64,000 nucleotides of DNA from Pseudoalteromonas amylolytica (GTDB lineage: Bacteria; Pseudomonadota; Gammaproteobacteria; Enterobacterales; Alteromonadaceae). The position numbers and the translations under genes were made by a program. The notes beneath the pieces are model-generated. The model was not told the origin of the DNA and did not search any database. It saw only the letters and a list, made by a program, of their open reading frames with translations. Where the stretch lies: NCBI RefSeq assembly GCF_001854605.1, contig NZ_MKJU01000032.1, positions 113,292-177,291 of the forward strand, in the 5' to 3' direction. Below, one piece after another: positions 1 through 9,298 of the stretch (positions are counted from its first letter, which is position 1; each line of letters starts with the position of its first letter).

Positions 1-54
1 GGCAGCGGGTTTTGATCCCGCCATTCCCAGGTTCAAATCCTGGTACTCCAGCCA
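1..54 (+). tRNA. tRNA-Gln (TTG anticodon), 5' end cut by window edge
   Basis: The last 54 bases of a glutamine tRNA, starting in the D arm. The anticodon loop reads TTTTGAT (anticodon TTG), followed by the T arm with GGTTCAAATCC and an encoded CCA. It is identical to the matching part of the complete copy at 184-258. Confidence 0.95.
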
Positions 55-55
55 T

Positions 56-140
<85 letters not shown>

Positions 141-183
141 TCTTCTCAAGATGTAAAATTGATAGATTTGAATAATCGACTGT

Positions 184-258
184 TGGAGTATCGCCAAGCG
201 GTAAGGCAGCGGGTTTTGATCCCGCCATTCCCAGGTTCAAATCCTGGTACTCCAGCCA
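184..258 (+). tRNA. tRNA-Gln (TTG anticodon)
   Basis: A complete 75-nt tRNA: acceptor stem TGGAGTA pairs with TACTCCA, anticodon TTG, encoded CCA. Second member of a Gln-Leu-Gln-Leu array; the E. coli counterpart is the metT-leuW-glnUWVX cluster next to ubiF/miaB, so position is conserved. Confidence 0.97.
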
Positions 259-356
259 CTTTAATCTACCAATTAAAGCGGAAGTCGAAGCCTAAGATAT
301 TAGGCAAGCTAGTAGCTTAACTACTGAACTTTATGCTTCTAAGCATATCCTGTGAT

Positions 357-441
<85 letters not shown>

Positions 442-543
442 TTCAGGTTATTTCTTATTTTTATCTTCTTAATTATTCCCTTTAGTTTCCTACTTATTAT
501 TTTTATTGTCCGTTAAATATTTTAGTACCAAACCGTTGACACA

Positions 544-565
544 AAAACGGACCTGCGCCCGTTTT
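544..565. terminator. Hairpin between tRNA array and ubiF
   Basis: AAAACGG and CCGTTTT form a 7-bp stem with an 8-nt loop, flanked by A and T runs on both sides. It lies between the convergent tRNA array (+) and ubiF (-) and can serve both as an intrinsic terminator. Confidence 0.55.
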
Positions 566-589
566 AAAAATCGACAAATTGTCAGTTGT

Positions 590-1747
590 TTACCAGCCCA
601 TAGCGTGCTCTAGCACCTTGCGCTTTAGAGGGCCGGCCTGATCCGCTATCTTCAAAATACCATTACGTAGCAGCTTTAGCGGTGTTATATCGTTAGAAAA
701 GCCAAAATAACACGCATCCATCATGCTCATCATAGCTAAGTTATCAGCTCGACGTTTTCGCTCATATTGCTTAAGCGCTTTAGAGTCTCCTAAATCTTCC
801 AGCTCTTCTAAACACTCAGCCAGCGCTGCTACATCTTTAAAACCGAGGTTTACGCCCTGCCCTGCTAATGGATTTATGGTATGAGCGGCATCTCCTACAA
901 GTACCAATCGACCTTGGCTGTATTGGTTGGCATGTTGTCTTGCTAATGGAAAGATGGCTTTTTGTTCTACGCTAAAATCTCCAGGCAATTCAAAAAAGTG
1001 CTCAACAATCCGCTCCTTCAGCTGCTTATTAGACAAATCAGACATAGCTGCAAGCGTTTGTGCATCTTGATACCAGATTAAGTTTGCATAAGGCGCACGC
1101 ATGGGTAAAAAAGCGATTGGCCCTGAGGGTTTGAATTGCTGCCAAGTTTTATACTGCTGTGGCGCATCTAATTTGATTAGCACCCCCATACAACTTTGCT
1201 GGTATTGCCAACCCGTCACGCCAATATTGGCAAGTGCTCTTAGTGGCGAGCGACCCCCATCGGCCGCAATCAGTAAATCAGCCTGATAGCTTTTGTCAGC
1301 ATAATGCAATGTAATGGAGTCTAAATTTTGTTCAATTGCCGTGGGCAATGTATCGACGGTTTCCACCGCCACCCCATTCTCGGCAAATTGTGCCCAAAGA
1401 CTGGCCTGAATGAGTTTATTTTCAATCAGGTGGCCTAAATGAGTTTGCGATACATCTGCGGCATCAAATAACAGGCTATTACCCAGCTGTTCATAGGCTT
1501 CAAGTTGATAGTAAGGCGCAACTCGCGTTGCTTTTAATAACCGCATTGCCCCTAACTTTTCTAGCAAGGATTCTGAAAAACGATTGATTGCAGAAACACG
1601 AATATCAATCTGTGGATCATCAAGCACGGCTTGAGCATCTATTGGCGAGTGTTCAAGCACAGTAACCTGCGCGCCTTGCTTAGCCAGTTGCACCGCAGCA
1701 GCTGCGCCAACCATGCCGCCACCGACAATCACCACCTTATTTTTCAT
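590..1747 (-). CDS. ubiF: 2-octaprenyl-3-methyl-6-methoxy-1,4-benzoquinol hydroxylase UbiF
   Basis: FAD-dependent monooxygenase of the UbiH/UbiF/COQ6 family that hydroxylates the ubiquinone ring. The 385-aa product starts with a Rossmann dinucleotide-binding motif (GGGMVGAAAAVQLA) and has the family signature GDAAHTINPLAGQGVNLGF near residue 285, plus an internal DGG motif. Similarity to E. coli UbiF extends along the length (for example QQFKPSGPIAFLP and YAQSCM-like segments), and the position beside the tRNA array and miaB is the same as in E. coli. The ATG has GAGG upstream. The gene is divergent from miaB. A UbiH paralogue is less likely given the synteny. Confidence 0.92.
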   Translation of the reverse strand: MKNKVVIVGGGMVGAAAAVQLAKQGAQVTVLEHSPIDAQAVLDDPQIDIRVSAINRFSESLLEKLGAMRLLKATRVAPYYQLEAYEQLGNSLLFDAADVSQTHLGHLIENKLIQASLWAQFAENGVAVETVDTLPTAIEQNLDSITLHYADKSYQADLLIAADGGRSPLRALANIGVTGWQYQQSCMGVLIKLDAPQQYKTWQQFKPSGPIAFLPMRAPYANLIWYQDAQTLAAMSDLSNKQLKERIVEHFFELPGDFSVEQKAIFPLARQHANQYSQGRLVLVGDAAHTINPLAGQGVNLGFKDVAALAECLEELEDLGDSKALKQYERKRRADNLAMMSMMDACYFGFSNDITPLKLLRNGILKIADQAGPLKRKVLEHAMGW

Positions 1748-1867
1748 AACTTTGCCTCACCTAATTTGAACCACCAGAATTGTATCTTAAGTCACACCCG
1801 TTTGCCCATTTGTAATCACGCCAATACGCTCAACCTTGATCCAGTCTTTTAAAGTTAAAAACTATAC

Positions 1868-1896
1868 TTGGCTAGTGACCCTAGGTCATATAAAAT
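1868..1896 (+). promoter_or_regulatory. Putative sigma-70 promoter of miaB with palindrome in the spacer
   Basis: TTGGCT, a 17-bp spacer and TAAAAT form a plausible promoter about 90 nt before miaB. The spacer contains the perfect inverted repeat TGACC-CTA-GGTCA (1876-1888), placed like an operator between the -35 and -10 hexamers. Prediction from sequence pattern only. Confidence 0.45.
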
Positions 1897-1987
1897 ACGC
1901 GTCCTTTAAGCTTTGCTATTGCATAGCGAACCACGAATTGCGCGACGTTGTGCATAAGATCCGAATTGAAAACGAGGCAATATTTCA

Positions 1988-3421
1988 ATGAGTAAAAAGT
2001 TGCATATTAAAACCTGGGGTTGTCAGATGAATGAATACGACTCTCAGAAAATGGCTGATCTACTGGATGCCACTAATGGCTATCAACTAACAGAAGAAGC
2101 CGAGCAAGCTGACGTTATCTTACTCAATACCTGTTCAATTCGTGAAAAGGCACAAGAGAAAGTATTCCACCAACTTGGTCGTTGGAAGTTATTAAAAGAT
2201 GATAACCCTGACTTGGTAATTGGTGTTGGTGGCTGTGTAGCATCGCAAGAAGGTGACACAATTCGCCAACGTGCGCCTTTCGTTGATATTGTGTTTGGCC
2301 CGCAAACACTGCATCGCTTGCCTGAAATGATCAAACAAGTACAAAGCAAACAAGGCGCTGTCGTTGATATTTCTTTCCCTGAAATTGAAAAATTTGACAG
2401 ACTACCAGAGCCAAAAGCTGAAGGCCCAACCGCGTTTGTGTCTATCATGGAAGGTTGCTCTAAGTATTGTACCTTCTGTGTGGTTCCTTACACGCGTGGT
2501 GAAGAGGTTAGCCGTCCACTTGATGACGTATTGCTTGAGGTGGCTCAGCTTGCAGAGCAAGGCGTGCGTGAAGTAAACCTACTTGGTCAAAACGTAAATG
2601 CTTACCGAGGTGAAACCCATGATGGTGAAACCTGTTATTTCTCAGATTTATTGCGCTATGTTGCGGCAATTGATGGTATTGACCGTATTCGTTATACCAC
2701 GTCTCACCCTGTAGAGTTTACACCAGACATTATCGAAGCTTACGCAGATGTACCTGAGCTAGTTGACCACTTACACTTGCCAGTACAAAGTGGCTCTGAC
2801 CGCATTTTGAATCTAATGAAACGTGGCCACACTGCACTTGAGTACAAATCAACAATTCGTAAGTTGCGTAAAATTCGCCCGAACTTAAGCATGTCGTCAG
2901 ACTTCATCATTGGTTTCCCAGGTGAAACGGCAACTGATTTTGAAGCCACAATGAACCTTATTAATGACATTGGCTTTGATATGAGCTTTAGCTTCATCTA
3001 CTCAGCGCGCCCTGGTACGCCTGCGGCTGATTTGCCGGATGATGTCTCTGAGCAAGAAAAGAAAGAGCGTTTGTACATCCTACAAAACCGTATTAACCAA
3101 ATGGCACAAGATATCAGCCGCAAAATGTTTGATACCGAGCAGCGTATTCTGGTTGAAGGTCCATCGAAGAAAAACCCAATGGAACTGCGTGGTCGTACCG
3201 AAAATAACCGAGTGGTTAACTTTGAAGGTCCACACTCTGTGATCGGTCAGTTTGTTGATGTACGTATAACAGAAGCATTACCAAACTCTTTACGTGGCGA
3301 GTTAATTCGTACAGAATCAGAAATGAACTTACGTAAGGACGTGGCACCGGCTGATATATTAAATCGTGCCCCGCTAGAGCCAGAAGCTGATGAGTTAGGT
3401 GTAACAACGTTTACGCCATAA
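1988..3421 (+). CDS. miaB: tRNA-2-methylthio-N6-dimethylallyladenosine synthase MiaB
   Basis: Radical-SAM methylthiotransferase that converts i6A37 to ms2i6A37 in tRNAs reading UNN codons. The N-terminal UPF0004 domain carries the cluster cysteines C12, C49 and C83; the radical-SAM CxxxCxxC is C157/C161/C164; a TRAM-like RNA-binding domain lies at about 375-440. The 477-aa length is usual for the family. First gene of a run with phoH, ybeY, corC and lnt, as in E. coli. Stop TAA is followed by a short hairpin rather than a full terminator. Confidence 0.98.
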   Translation: MSKKLHIKTWGCQMNEYDSQKMADLLDATNGYQLTEEAEQADVILLNTCSIREKAQEKVFHQLGRWKLLKDDNPDLVIGVGGCVASQEGDTIRQRAPFVDIVFGPQTLHRLPEMIKQVQSKQGAVVDISFPEIEKFDRLPEPKAEGPTAFVSIMEGCSKYCTFCVVPYTRGEEVSRPLDDVLLEVAQLAEQGVREVNLLGQNVNAYRGETHDGETCYFSDLLRYVAAIDGIDRIRYTTSHPVEFTPDIIEAYADVPELVDHLHLPVQSGSDRILNLMKRGHTALEYKSTIRKLRKIRPNLSMSSDFIIGFPGETATDFEATMNLINDIGFDMSFSFIYSARPGTPAADLPDDVSEQEKKERLYILQNRINQMAQDISRKMFDTEQRILVEGPSKKNPMELRGRTENNRVVNFEGPHSVIGQFVDVRITEALPNSLRGELIRTESEMNLRKDVAPADILNRAPLEPEADELGVTTFTP

Positions 3422-3434
3422 ATCAGATTGATTA

Positions 3435-3452
3435 CGCCAGCCTTTGCTGGCG
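3435..3452 (+). terminator. Hairpin between miaB and phoH
   Basis: CGCCAGC-CTTT-GCTGGCG forms a perfect 7-bp stem with a 4-nt loop just after the miaB stop. No U-tract follows, so it is more likely a partial terminator or an mRNA-stabilising or processing hairpin inside the operon. Confidence 0.4.
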
Positions 3453-3473
3453 TACTTGTTATAGGAAGCCATT

Positions 3474-4520
3474 TTGAGTAGTCAGTTAAAAAATATTGAA
3501 TTTTACCTAGAACCCGCCGACAACAATCGTCTTTCATCATTGTGTGGTCCATTCGATGAAAACATAAAACAAATAGAGCGCCGCTTAGGGGTAGAAGTCG
3601 CCCATCGTGATAATTGGTTTAAAGTGACAGGTAAGCCTGTACAAACCAAAGCCGCTATGGATATTTTAAAGTCTCTGTATGTTGACACTCAGCCTGTTCG
3701 AGGCCAAGTTAACGAGATTGAACCTGACCATGTTCACTTGGCAATTAGTGAAGCGAATGTATTAGAACAAGACGCGCCCGCAGTCTGGGACCAAGAGGTC
3801 TACATAAAAACACGTCGCGGCGTGGTGAAACCACGCAACCCTAATCAAAGCCAGTATGTGGCAAACATCCTAACACATGACATTTGCTTTGGTATTGGTC
3901 CTGCTGGTACGGGTAAAACCTATCTAGCCGTTGCTGCCGCCGTTGATGCTCTGGAACGTCAGGAGATCCGCCGTATTTTACTGACTCGCCCAGCTGTAGA
4001 AGCGGGTGAAAAGTTAGGCTTTTTACCTGGTGACTTAACACAAAAAATCGACCCCTATTTGCGTCCGCTTTACGATGCCTTATTTGAAATGCTTGGCTTT
4101 GAAAAAGTAGAGCGTTTGATTGAAAAAAATGTTATCGAAGTAGCCCCGTTGGCCTACATGCGCGGACGTACACTCAACGATGCATTTATTATCCTTGATG
4201 AAAGCCAGAACACCACCACCGAGCAAATGAAAATGTTCCTGACTCGTATCGGCTTTAACTCAAAAGCGGTGATAACGGGTGACATCACGCAGATTGACTT
4301 ACCGCGTGGAGCGCGTTCTGGGTTGCGTCATGCCATAGAAGTGCTCAGCGATGTGGATGAAATCTCATTTAACTTCTTTAAATCACATGATGTGGTACGT
4401 CACCCTGTGGTGGCACGTATCGTAGAAGCGTATGAGAAAAAAGAAGAAGCAGAGCGAAAAGAGAAGGCACTCAAAGAGCAGGCCTTTAAACAGGCCAAAC
4501 AACAAAAAGAGCAAGACTGA
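3474..4520 (+). CDS. ybeZ: PhoH-family ATPase YbeZ
   Basis: PhoH-like NTPase of 348 aa, a partner of the endoribonuclease YbeY in rRNA processing and ribosome quality control. Walker A is GPAGTGKT (about residues 143-150) and Walker B is FIILDESQN (about 237-245). The start is TTG with AGGAAG upstream; no ATG in this frame fits the family N-terminus. The C-terminal tail is Lys/Glu/Gln rich. The stop codon TGA overlaps the ybeY ATG (TGATG), indicating translational coupling. Confidence 0.95.
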   Translation: MSSQLKNIEFYLEPADNNRLSSLCGPFDENIKQIERRLGVEVAHRDNWFKVTGKPVQTKAAMDILKSLYVDTQPVRGQVNEIEPDHVHLAISEANVLEQDAPAVWDQEVYIKTRRGVVKPRNPNQSQYVANILTHDICFGIGPAGTGKTYLAVAAAVDALERQEIRRILLTRPAVEAGEKLGFLPGDLTQKIDPYLRPLYDALFEMLGFEKVERLIEKNVIEVAPLAYMRGRTLNDAFIILDESQNTTTEQMKMFLTRIGFNSKAVITGDITQIDLPRGARSGLRHAIEVLSDVDEISFNFFKSHDVVRHPVVARIVEAYEKKEEAERKEKALKEQAFKQAKQQKEQD

Positions 4521-4978
4521 TGAGCGTTGAGCTAGACCTACAAATTGCCTGCGAATTTGCAGATTTACCTTCACAGCAACAATTCGAACTATGGGCCGAT
4601 AAAGCGTTGTCTCCTTATCTGGAGCATGCCGAGCTGACAATTCGTATCGCAGATGAAAAAGAAAGCCAAGAGCTGAATCATCAGTATCGTGGCAAAAATA
4701 AGCCCACCAATGTGCTGTCATTTCCATTCGAAGCCCCTGCGGGCATCGAGCTGCCGCTCGTTGGCGATCTCATCATCTGCCCGCAGGTTGTTAAAGCAGA
4801 ATCCATTGAGCAGGAAAAGTCCTTTCACGAACACTTTGCCCACATGGTGATCCACGGTTGCTTGCATTTACTTGGTTTTGACCATATAAATGAAAAAGAC
4901 GCCGAAGAAATGGAAAGTCTAGAAAAAGAGTTTTTAGCGCAGCTGGGGATCAGTGACCCCTACCGCGATGATTTGTAA
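4520..4978 (+). CDS. ybeY: Endoribonuclease YbeY
   Basis: Single-strand endoribonuclease needed for 16S rRNA 3' maturation and late ribosome quality control. The UPF0054 metal-binding signature appears as [11 protein letters not shown] (about residues 114-124), with the three histidines that hold zinc. Length 152 aa is typical. Start overlaps the ybeZ stop by 1 nt. Confidence 0.97.
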   Translation: MSVELDLQIACEFADLPSQQQFELWADKALSPYLEHAELTIRIADEKESQELNHQYRGKNKPTNVLSFPFEAPAGIELPLVGDLIICPQVVKAESIEQEKSFHEHFAHMVIHGCLHLLGFDHINEKDAEEMESLEKEFLAQLGISDPYRDDL

Positions 4979-5039
4979 TTATTTAATGGTCAAATAGCAT
5001 CATTATCCAATTTGTTATTTTATGGAGTAAAACACGACA

Positions 5040-5918
5040 ATGAGCGACGATAACTCGCAGAGTAGCCAGGGTTCTTCTGGCAAAACCTGGTTGGGACGCA
5101 TCACACAGATGCTGCAAGGGGAACCCCAAAACAAAGAAGAGTTGGTAGAAGTCATTGCTGATGCTCAGGAGCGAAGTCTGATAGACCCTGAGACAAAGGA
5201 TATGATGGAAGGTGTGTTAGGCGTCTCTGAGCTTAAAGTGCGCGATATTATGATCCCACGCTCACAGATGATCACGCTGGACGTAGATCAATCACTAGAA
5301 CAACAATTGCCAACCATGGTGGAATCATCTCACTCGCGCTTTCCGGTGATTTGTGAAGATAAAGACCATGTTGAAGGCATCCTACTGGCTAAAGATTTAC
5401 TGCCATTGATTTTGAACAAGGACGAAAACCTACCCGCAATTAGGGAGTACTTACGACCTGCGATCGTCGTGCCTGAAAGCAAGCGTGTAGACACACTGCT
5501 TAATGAGTTTCGTCAAAAGCGTTACCATATGGCCATCGTTGTAGACGAGTATGGTGGTGTGTCGGGCTTAGTAACCATTGAAGACATTCTTGAGATCATC
5601 GTTGGTGAAATCGAAGATGAACACGACGATGATGAAGAACAGCAGGATATTCGCCAGCTGTCTAAGCATGTGTATATGGTGCAGGCCTTAACCCCGCTGG
5701 ATGAGTTTAACGAGTTCTTTAAAACAGGTTACGACACCCAAGAAGCGGATACAATTGGTGGCATTATTCTCCATGCGTTTGGGCATATGCCTAGCCGAGG
5801 TGAAACCATCGACATTGAACCTCTGCAATTTAAGGTGACTAATTCTGATAACCGCCGCATTATTCAGTTACAAGTAACTGTGCCAAAAACTGAAGATGGC
5901 GACGACGAAGCTGAATAA
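5040..5918 (+). CDS. corC: CorC/YbeX family CBS-domain protein (magnesium/cobalt efflux)
   Basis: 292-aa cytosolic member of the CorC/HlyC family. Two CBS domains span about 65-190 (starting at VRDIMIPRSQMITL and containing YGGVSGLVTIEDILEEI-like sequence), followed by an acidic linker and the C-terminal CorC_HlyC domain (about 205-285). There is no DUF21 membrane domain, so it is YbeX type. In E. coli it is linked to Mg2+/Co2+ efflux and to ribosome phenotypes shared with YbeY/YbeZ. Preceded by TGGAGTAAAA as ribosome binding site. Confidence 0.93.
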   Translation: MSDDNSQSSQGSSGKTWLGRITQMLQGEPQNKEELVEVIADAQERSLIDPETKDMMEGVLGVSELKVRDIMIPRSQMITLDVDQSLEQQLPTMVESSHSRFPVICEDKDHVEGILLAKDLLPLILNKDENLPAIREYLRPAIVVPESKRVDTLLNEFRQKRYHMAIVVDEYGGVSGLVTIEDILEIIVGEIEDEHDDDEEQQDIRQLSKHVYMVQALTPLDEFNEFFKTGYDTQEADTIGGIILHAFGHMPSRGETIDIEPLQFKVTNSDNRRIIQLQVTVPKTEDGDDEAE

Positions 5919-7473
5919 GCTACTTTCCTTGTGCAAAGACAAAAGAGCGTGGCTAGCATTATTTGCAGGCCTCGCGCTTACTTTTGGCTATGCCCCCTTT
6001 AATGTTTGGCCACTGACTTTTTTTGCACTTGCTATCGCTTGCTATGTAACTGACACGCCAAGCCCAAAACAAGCAGCCAAATATGGCTTTATCTTTGGCT
6101 TTGCTTGGTTTTCCTTGGGGATCAGCTGGGTCCATGTCTCTATCGCCCAATACGGTGGTTTGCCTTTACCTATTTCCTTATTATTGATGGCTTTGTTGTG
6201 CGCGTATCTGGCGCTCTACCCAACTCTTGCCTTTATGCTCGCCAGTCGATTTGTTAATACCCCATGGCAACGTGTCGCTGTACTCATTGTTGGCTTTGCC
6301 GTTTTCGAGTGGTTGCGTGGCAAACTCTTAACTGGTTTTCCGTGGCTGAGCTTTGGCTACACGCTCACTGACAGTCCATTGAATACCCTAGCACCATTAA
6401 TTGGAGAGTTTGGTCTAACACTGCTATGCGTATTAGTTGGCGGTTGTATCTACTACATTTGGCAACAGCGCAGCGCTAAGCCAATCATGGTGATGGCTGC
6501 TTGTTTACTGCTGTTATACGGTGCAGATGCGCTACAGGATAAGCCTAAGCACTCTGACAAAAGCATTTCAACCCTGTTGGTACAGGGTAATATTCAGCAA
6601 AGCCTTCGCTGGGAACCCGAACAGTTCTGGCCAACCATGTCTAAATATCGAGATATGACACGCCCACACTGGCATAATGTTGACTTAGTACTTTGGCCTG
6701 AAGCGGCTATTCCTGAAATCGAAGACTTCGCTAACGCGTTTTTAGTAGATTTGGACAAAGCCGCGGCTTTTAATAACACCGCCCTTATCACAGGTATTCC
6801 AGATTATCAGTTAAACAGTAAAACCGTTTACAACACTCTAATAGTGCTTGGTAAAAAACACAAAGAAGATGAACAAGGACATTATCAGTACTTACACACC
6901 AACCGCTATCAAAAGCATCAACTGCTACCCATTGGTGAGTTCGTACCCTTTGAAGACATTCTTAGGCCACTGGCTCCCCTTTTTGATTTAGCGATGTCAT
7001 CATTTACCCGTGGTGAACGTATCCAGCACAATCTCATTGCCAATGATTTACATATTCTTCCTGCTATTTGTTACGAAATAGCGTTTAGCGAATTGGTCAG
7101 AGACAACTTTACGGAACGATCGGATATATTGTTTACGGTAAGTAATGACGCATGGTTTGGCGACTCCCATGGTCCACATCAGCACATGCAAATAGCTCGC
7201 ATGCGTGCCCTTGAATTGCAAAGACCGCTAATTCGAGCCACCAATAACGGGGTAACAGGCGTATATGATCCAATTTTAGAGCAACAACACACCATCGCTC
7301 AGTTTACCTCTGATGTGCTAAAGACGGATGTGCAACTGATATCCGGTTATAGTTTTTATAGCCAATATGGTCAAAAGCCTATCTGGATTGTGATTGCGCT
7401 GCTGGTTCTGAGTGTAACGATCAGCAGAATAAAGTCATACTTGTTCAGTCGCTTTGAGCAGGATTTACTTTAG
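5896..7473 (+). CDS. lnt: Apolipoprotein N-acyltransferase Lnt
   Basis: Inner-membrane enzyme that N-acylates the lipid-modified cysteine of apolipoproteins. The N-terminal half has several membrane segments (residues about 15-215), then a nitrilase-like periplasmic domain with the triad E269 (WPEAAIP), K340 (QKHQLLPIGEF) and C392 (PAICYEI), and a last membrane helix near the C-terminus. 525 aa is normal. The chosen ATG overlaps the end of corC by 23 nt; the overlap is long but the N-terminal sequence fits the family. Confidence 0.96.
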   Translation: MATTKLNKLLSLCKDKRAWLALFAGLALTFGYAPFNVWPLTFFALAIACYVTDTPSPKQAAKYGFIFGFAWFSLGISWVHVSIAQYGGLPLPISLLLMALLCAYLALYPTLAFMLASRFVNTPWQRVAVLIVGFAVFEWLRGKLLTGFPWLSFGYTLTDSPLNTLAPLIGEFGLTLLCVLVGGCIYYIWQQRSAKPIMVMAACLLLLYGADALQDKPKHSDKSISTLLVQGNIQQSLRWEPEQFWPTMSKYRDMTRPHWHNVDLVLWPEAAIPEIEDFANAFLVDLDKAAAFNNTALITGIPDYQLNSKTVYNTLIVLGKKHKEDEQGHYQYLHTNRYQKHQLLPIGEFVPFEDILRPLAPLFDLAMSSFTRGERIQHNLIANDLHILPAICYEIAFSELVRDNFTERSDILFTVSNDAWFGDSHGPHQHMQIARMRALELQRPLIRATNNGVTGVYDPILEQQHTIAQFTSDVLKTDVQLISGYSFYSQYGQKPIWIVIALLVLSVTISRIKSYLFSRFEQDLL

Positions 7474-7609
7474 GACAAGTAATCACTCTATTTACCCAAT
7501 GCCTCGCGTTAGTGCATATCAGCATGAAACAACCACACTTTTGGTGCAATTAGGCTGCCTATTGTCACACGAATAAGCGTAACCACATGATTTTAATAGA
7601 AATAAAAAG

Positions 7610-7627
7610 TTGGTACAGTTCTTCCTA
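7610..7627 (+). promoter_or_regulatory. Weak sigma-54-like element
   Basis: AAGTTGGTACAGTTCTTCCT resembles the -24/-12 layout of the E. coli glnAp2 sigma-54 promoter, but the -12 GC is CC here and -24 GGCAC is GGTAC. Located 40 nt before a 35-aa ORF. A TGGTGCAA motif resembling an NtrC half-site lies about 75 nt upstream (near 7530). Speculative. Confidence 0.2.
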
Positions 7628-7666
7628 CCCTATCACCATCAATCACAACAAGCGAAGGTGGTTCTT

Positions 7667-7774
7667 ATGGTCGATTTATATCAAACCCTGTATTTATTGT
7701 GGCATTTAGACATTAGCATCTGGCAAATTCACGATGTGAAACACCCAGTCAAGGGTGTAGGGAGAAAAGTATGA
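7667..7774 (+). CDS. Putative 35-aa protein, coupled to downstream HTH gene
   Basis: Small ORF starting MVDLYQTLYLLWHLDISIW and ending in a basic tail (KGVGRKV). It has a strong ribosome binding site, GAAGGTGG, ending 7 nt before the ATG, and its TGA overlaps the ATG of the next gene (ATGA). The N-terminal half is aromatic and hydrophobic. No family recognised. It may be a real micro-protein or a leader ORF that couples translation of the following gene. Confidence 0.5.
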   Translation: MVDLYQTLYLLWHLDISIWQIHDVKHPVKGVGRKV

Positions 7775-8016
7775 GAACGCTATCACTACAACACCCACTG
7801 ATGCTAGAGGCTGTACACAAAGTATTGAGCGAGCAGTTGTCAATTTCCGAAGCGGCACATCAATACGTGCTGCCCAAGCGCTCAGTTTATCGGGCTGTTC
7901 GCCTTGCACAAGCCAAGCCCAAACAACAAAGTGAGCGCTTAGAGGCTACCAAGCAAGTGCTTGAACAACACTTACAAGAGATTGAGCAATCATTGAGGGG
8001 ATTACAGCACGTATGA
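7771..8016 (+). CDS. Small putative DNA-binding protein (HTH, TrfB/KorA-like)
   Basis: 81-aa basic protein. Residues about 18-50 (LSEQLSISEAAHQYVLPKRS followed by VYRAVRLAQ) look like a helix-turn-helix resembling the TrfB/KorA type, in which a hydrophobic repeat precedes a recognition helix. The C-terminal 30 residues are predicted charged and helical (QQHLQEIEQSL-like). It starts at an ATG with GGGAGA upstream and ends in an ATGA overlap with the GNAT gene. The fold is an inference from pattern; the function is unknown. A regulator of its own operon is plausible. Confidence 0.7.
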   Translation: MRTLSLQHPLMLEAVHKVLSEQLSISEAAHQYVLPKRSVYRAVRLAQAKPKQQSERLEATKQVLEQHLQEIEQSLRGLQHV

Positions 8017-8543
8017 AAACCTCTCCCATACAGGTCAAGGAGCTGACCTGTATTACCCCACTACTCCCTCAGCTCGTTGAATTGCTAAGTGCGTGTATTA
8101 ATGATGACGCCTCTCTTGGCTTTTATAAACCTGCTCAAGCGGATTTGTTAGCTCAATATTGGCATAGTATCGAAAACGAGTTAGCACTCAAGCAGCGCCG
8201 TTTATTCGCCACGTTTGATAATCAAACATTACTAGGCTGCGTACAGTTGCTACCTTGTCGCAAACAAAATGGTACGCACCGCGCTGAGGTTGAAAAACTG
8301 TTAGTGCATCCTTCAGCGCAACGACAAGGACGAGCGCGCATGCTAATGAGATATGTTGAACAACACGCCTCCACACAGGGCATTAGTTTACTGGTGCTTG
8401 ATACACAAAGTGGTGATAAGTCAGAGCTTTTTTATCACGTGCTTGGTTACCAAAAAGCGGGAGAGATCCCCTATTTTGTCACCGACGCCACAGGTCAGCT
8501 AAATGCCACCAGCTACTATTACAAAGTTTTATCCAAGTCTTAA
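8013..8543 (+). CDS. GNAT family N-acetyltransferase
   Basis: 176-aa acetyltransferase of the Gcn5-related superfamily. Motif A, which binds acetyl-CoA pyrophosphate, is seen as VEKLLVHPSAQRQGRARMLM (about 92-111), with Q/RxxGxG-like RQGRAR; motif B is near ELFYHVLGYQKAGEIPYF. The substrate cannot be deduced. The ATG overlaps the stop of the upstream HTH gene, so it is translationally coupled. The conserved active-site surroundings look like an ordinary chromosomal acetyltransferase rather than a tRNA-acetylating toxin, but the gene arrangement resembles one. Confidence 0.88.
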   Translation: MKTSPIQVKELTCITPLLPQLVELLSACINDDASLGFYKPAQADLLAQYWHSIENELALKQRRLFATFDNQTLLGCVQLLPCRKQNGTHRAEVEKLLVHPSAQRQGRARMLMRYVEQHASTQGISLLVLDTQSGDKSELFYHVLGYQKAGEIPYFVTDATGQLNATSYYYKVLSKS

Positions 8544-8551
8544 CCCTGTGG

Positions 8552-9298
8552 CTACTTGCCACCCGCTAACTCAATGAAACTGCCAGTGACGTAGCTGGCC
8601 TCTTCACTGAGCAGCCACGCAATGGCATTGGCAACTTCCTCAGGTGTGCCACCACGTCCAAGCGGTAGCAATGACGCTAGGCGGTCAACTCTGTCGGGTT
8701 CGCCGCCATCTCGGTGAATGTCGGTATAGATACAACCCGGACGTACACAGTTAACACGAATACCGCTAGGTGCAAGCTCCAGAGAAAGCCCTGTGGTAAA
8801 CGAATCTATCGCCCCCTTGGATGCCGCATAGTCAACATACTCATTGGCTGAGCCAAGCTTAGAAGCTGCCGATGACACATTCACTATGGCACAACGCTTA
8901 GTGTCATGATGCGCTTTAAAGTGCTTGATAGCCTCACGAGCGCAAATAAAGTAAGGCGTCACATTATGCATTAGTACTGAGTTTATTCTCTTTGCGGTCA
9001 TCTGCTCAACCCGCATCTGTGACTTGAGTATGCCTACATTATTGACTAAGTGACTCAGCGCCCCCAGCTCAGTTGCAACCTCTTCAAACAGGCGTACAAC
9101 CGCATTCTCATCGCTTACATCTGCCTTAAAGGTCGCTGCCTGACCACCCATGTTGAGAATGTGTGCTTTAACCTGATTAGCCGCCTGACTGTTCTCTTTG
9201 TAATTGATAGCAACCTTGTAACCAAGCGTTGCGAGTTTGATTGCACTGGCTGCGCCTATACCACGACTGGCGCCGGTGATAAGAACCACTTTATTCAA
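8552..9298 (-). CDS. SDR family NAD(P)-dependent oxidoreductase
   Basis: 248-aa short-chain dehydrogenase/reductase. The cofactor motif is TGASRGIG (about residues 8-15), NNVG follows at about 87-90, and the catalytic YAASK appears near 158-162 with an upstream Ser-rich strand. NADP preference is suggested by the lack of an acidic residue after the second strand. Substrate unknown; it resembles FabG-like and sugar dehydrogenase-like members. The start is TTG, supported by AAAGGA 7 nt upstream. Convergent with the GNAT gene, with only 8 bp between stops. Confidence 0.9.
   Translation of the reverse strand: MNKVVLITGASRGIGAASAIKLATLGYKVAINYKENSQAANQVKAHILNMGGQAATFKADVSDENAVVRLFEEVATELGALSHLVNNVGILKSQMRVEQMTAKRINSVLMHNVTPYFICAREAIKHFKAHHDTKRCAIVNVSSAASKLGSANEYVDYAASKGAIDSFTTGLSLELAPSGIRVNCVRPGCIYTDIHRDGGEPDRVDRLASLLPLGRGGTPEEVANAIAWLLSEEASYVTGSFIELAGGK

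Noticed and set aside
7771-8543. Classical TacAT/AtaRT toxin-antitoxin module
   Set aside because: The upstream partner is not ribbon-helix-helix like, and the acetyltransferase resembles ordinary GNAT enzymes; kept only as a hypothesis.
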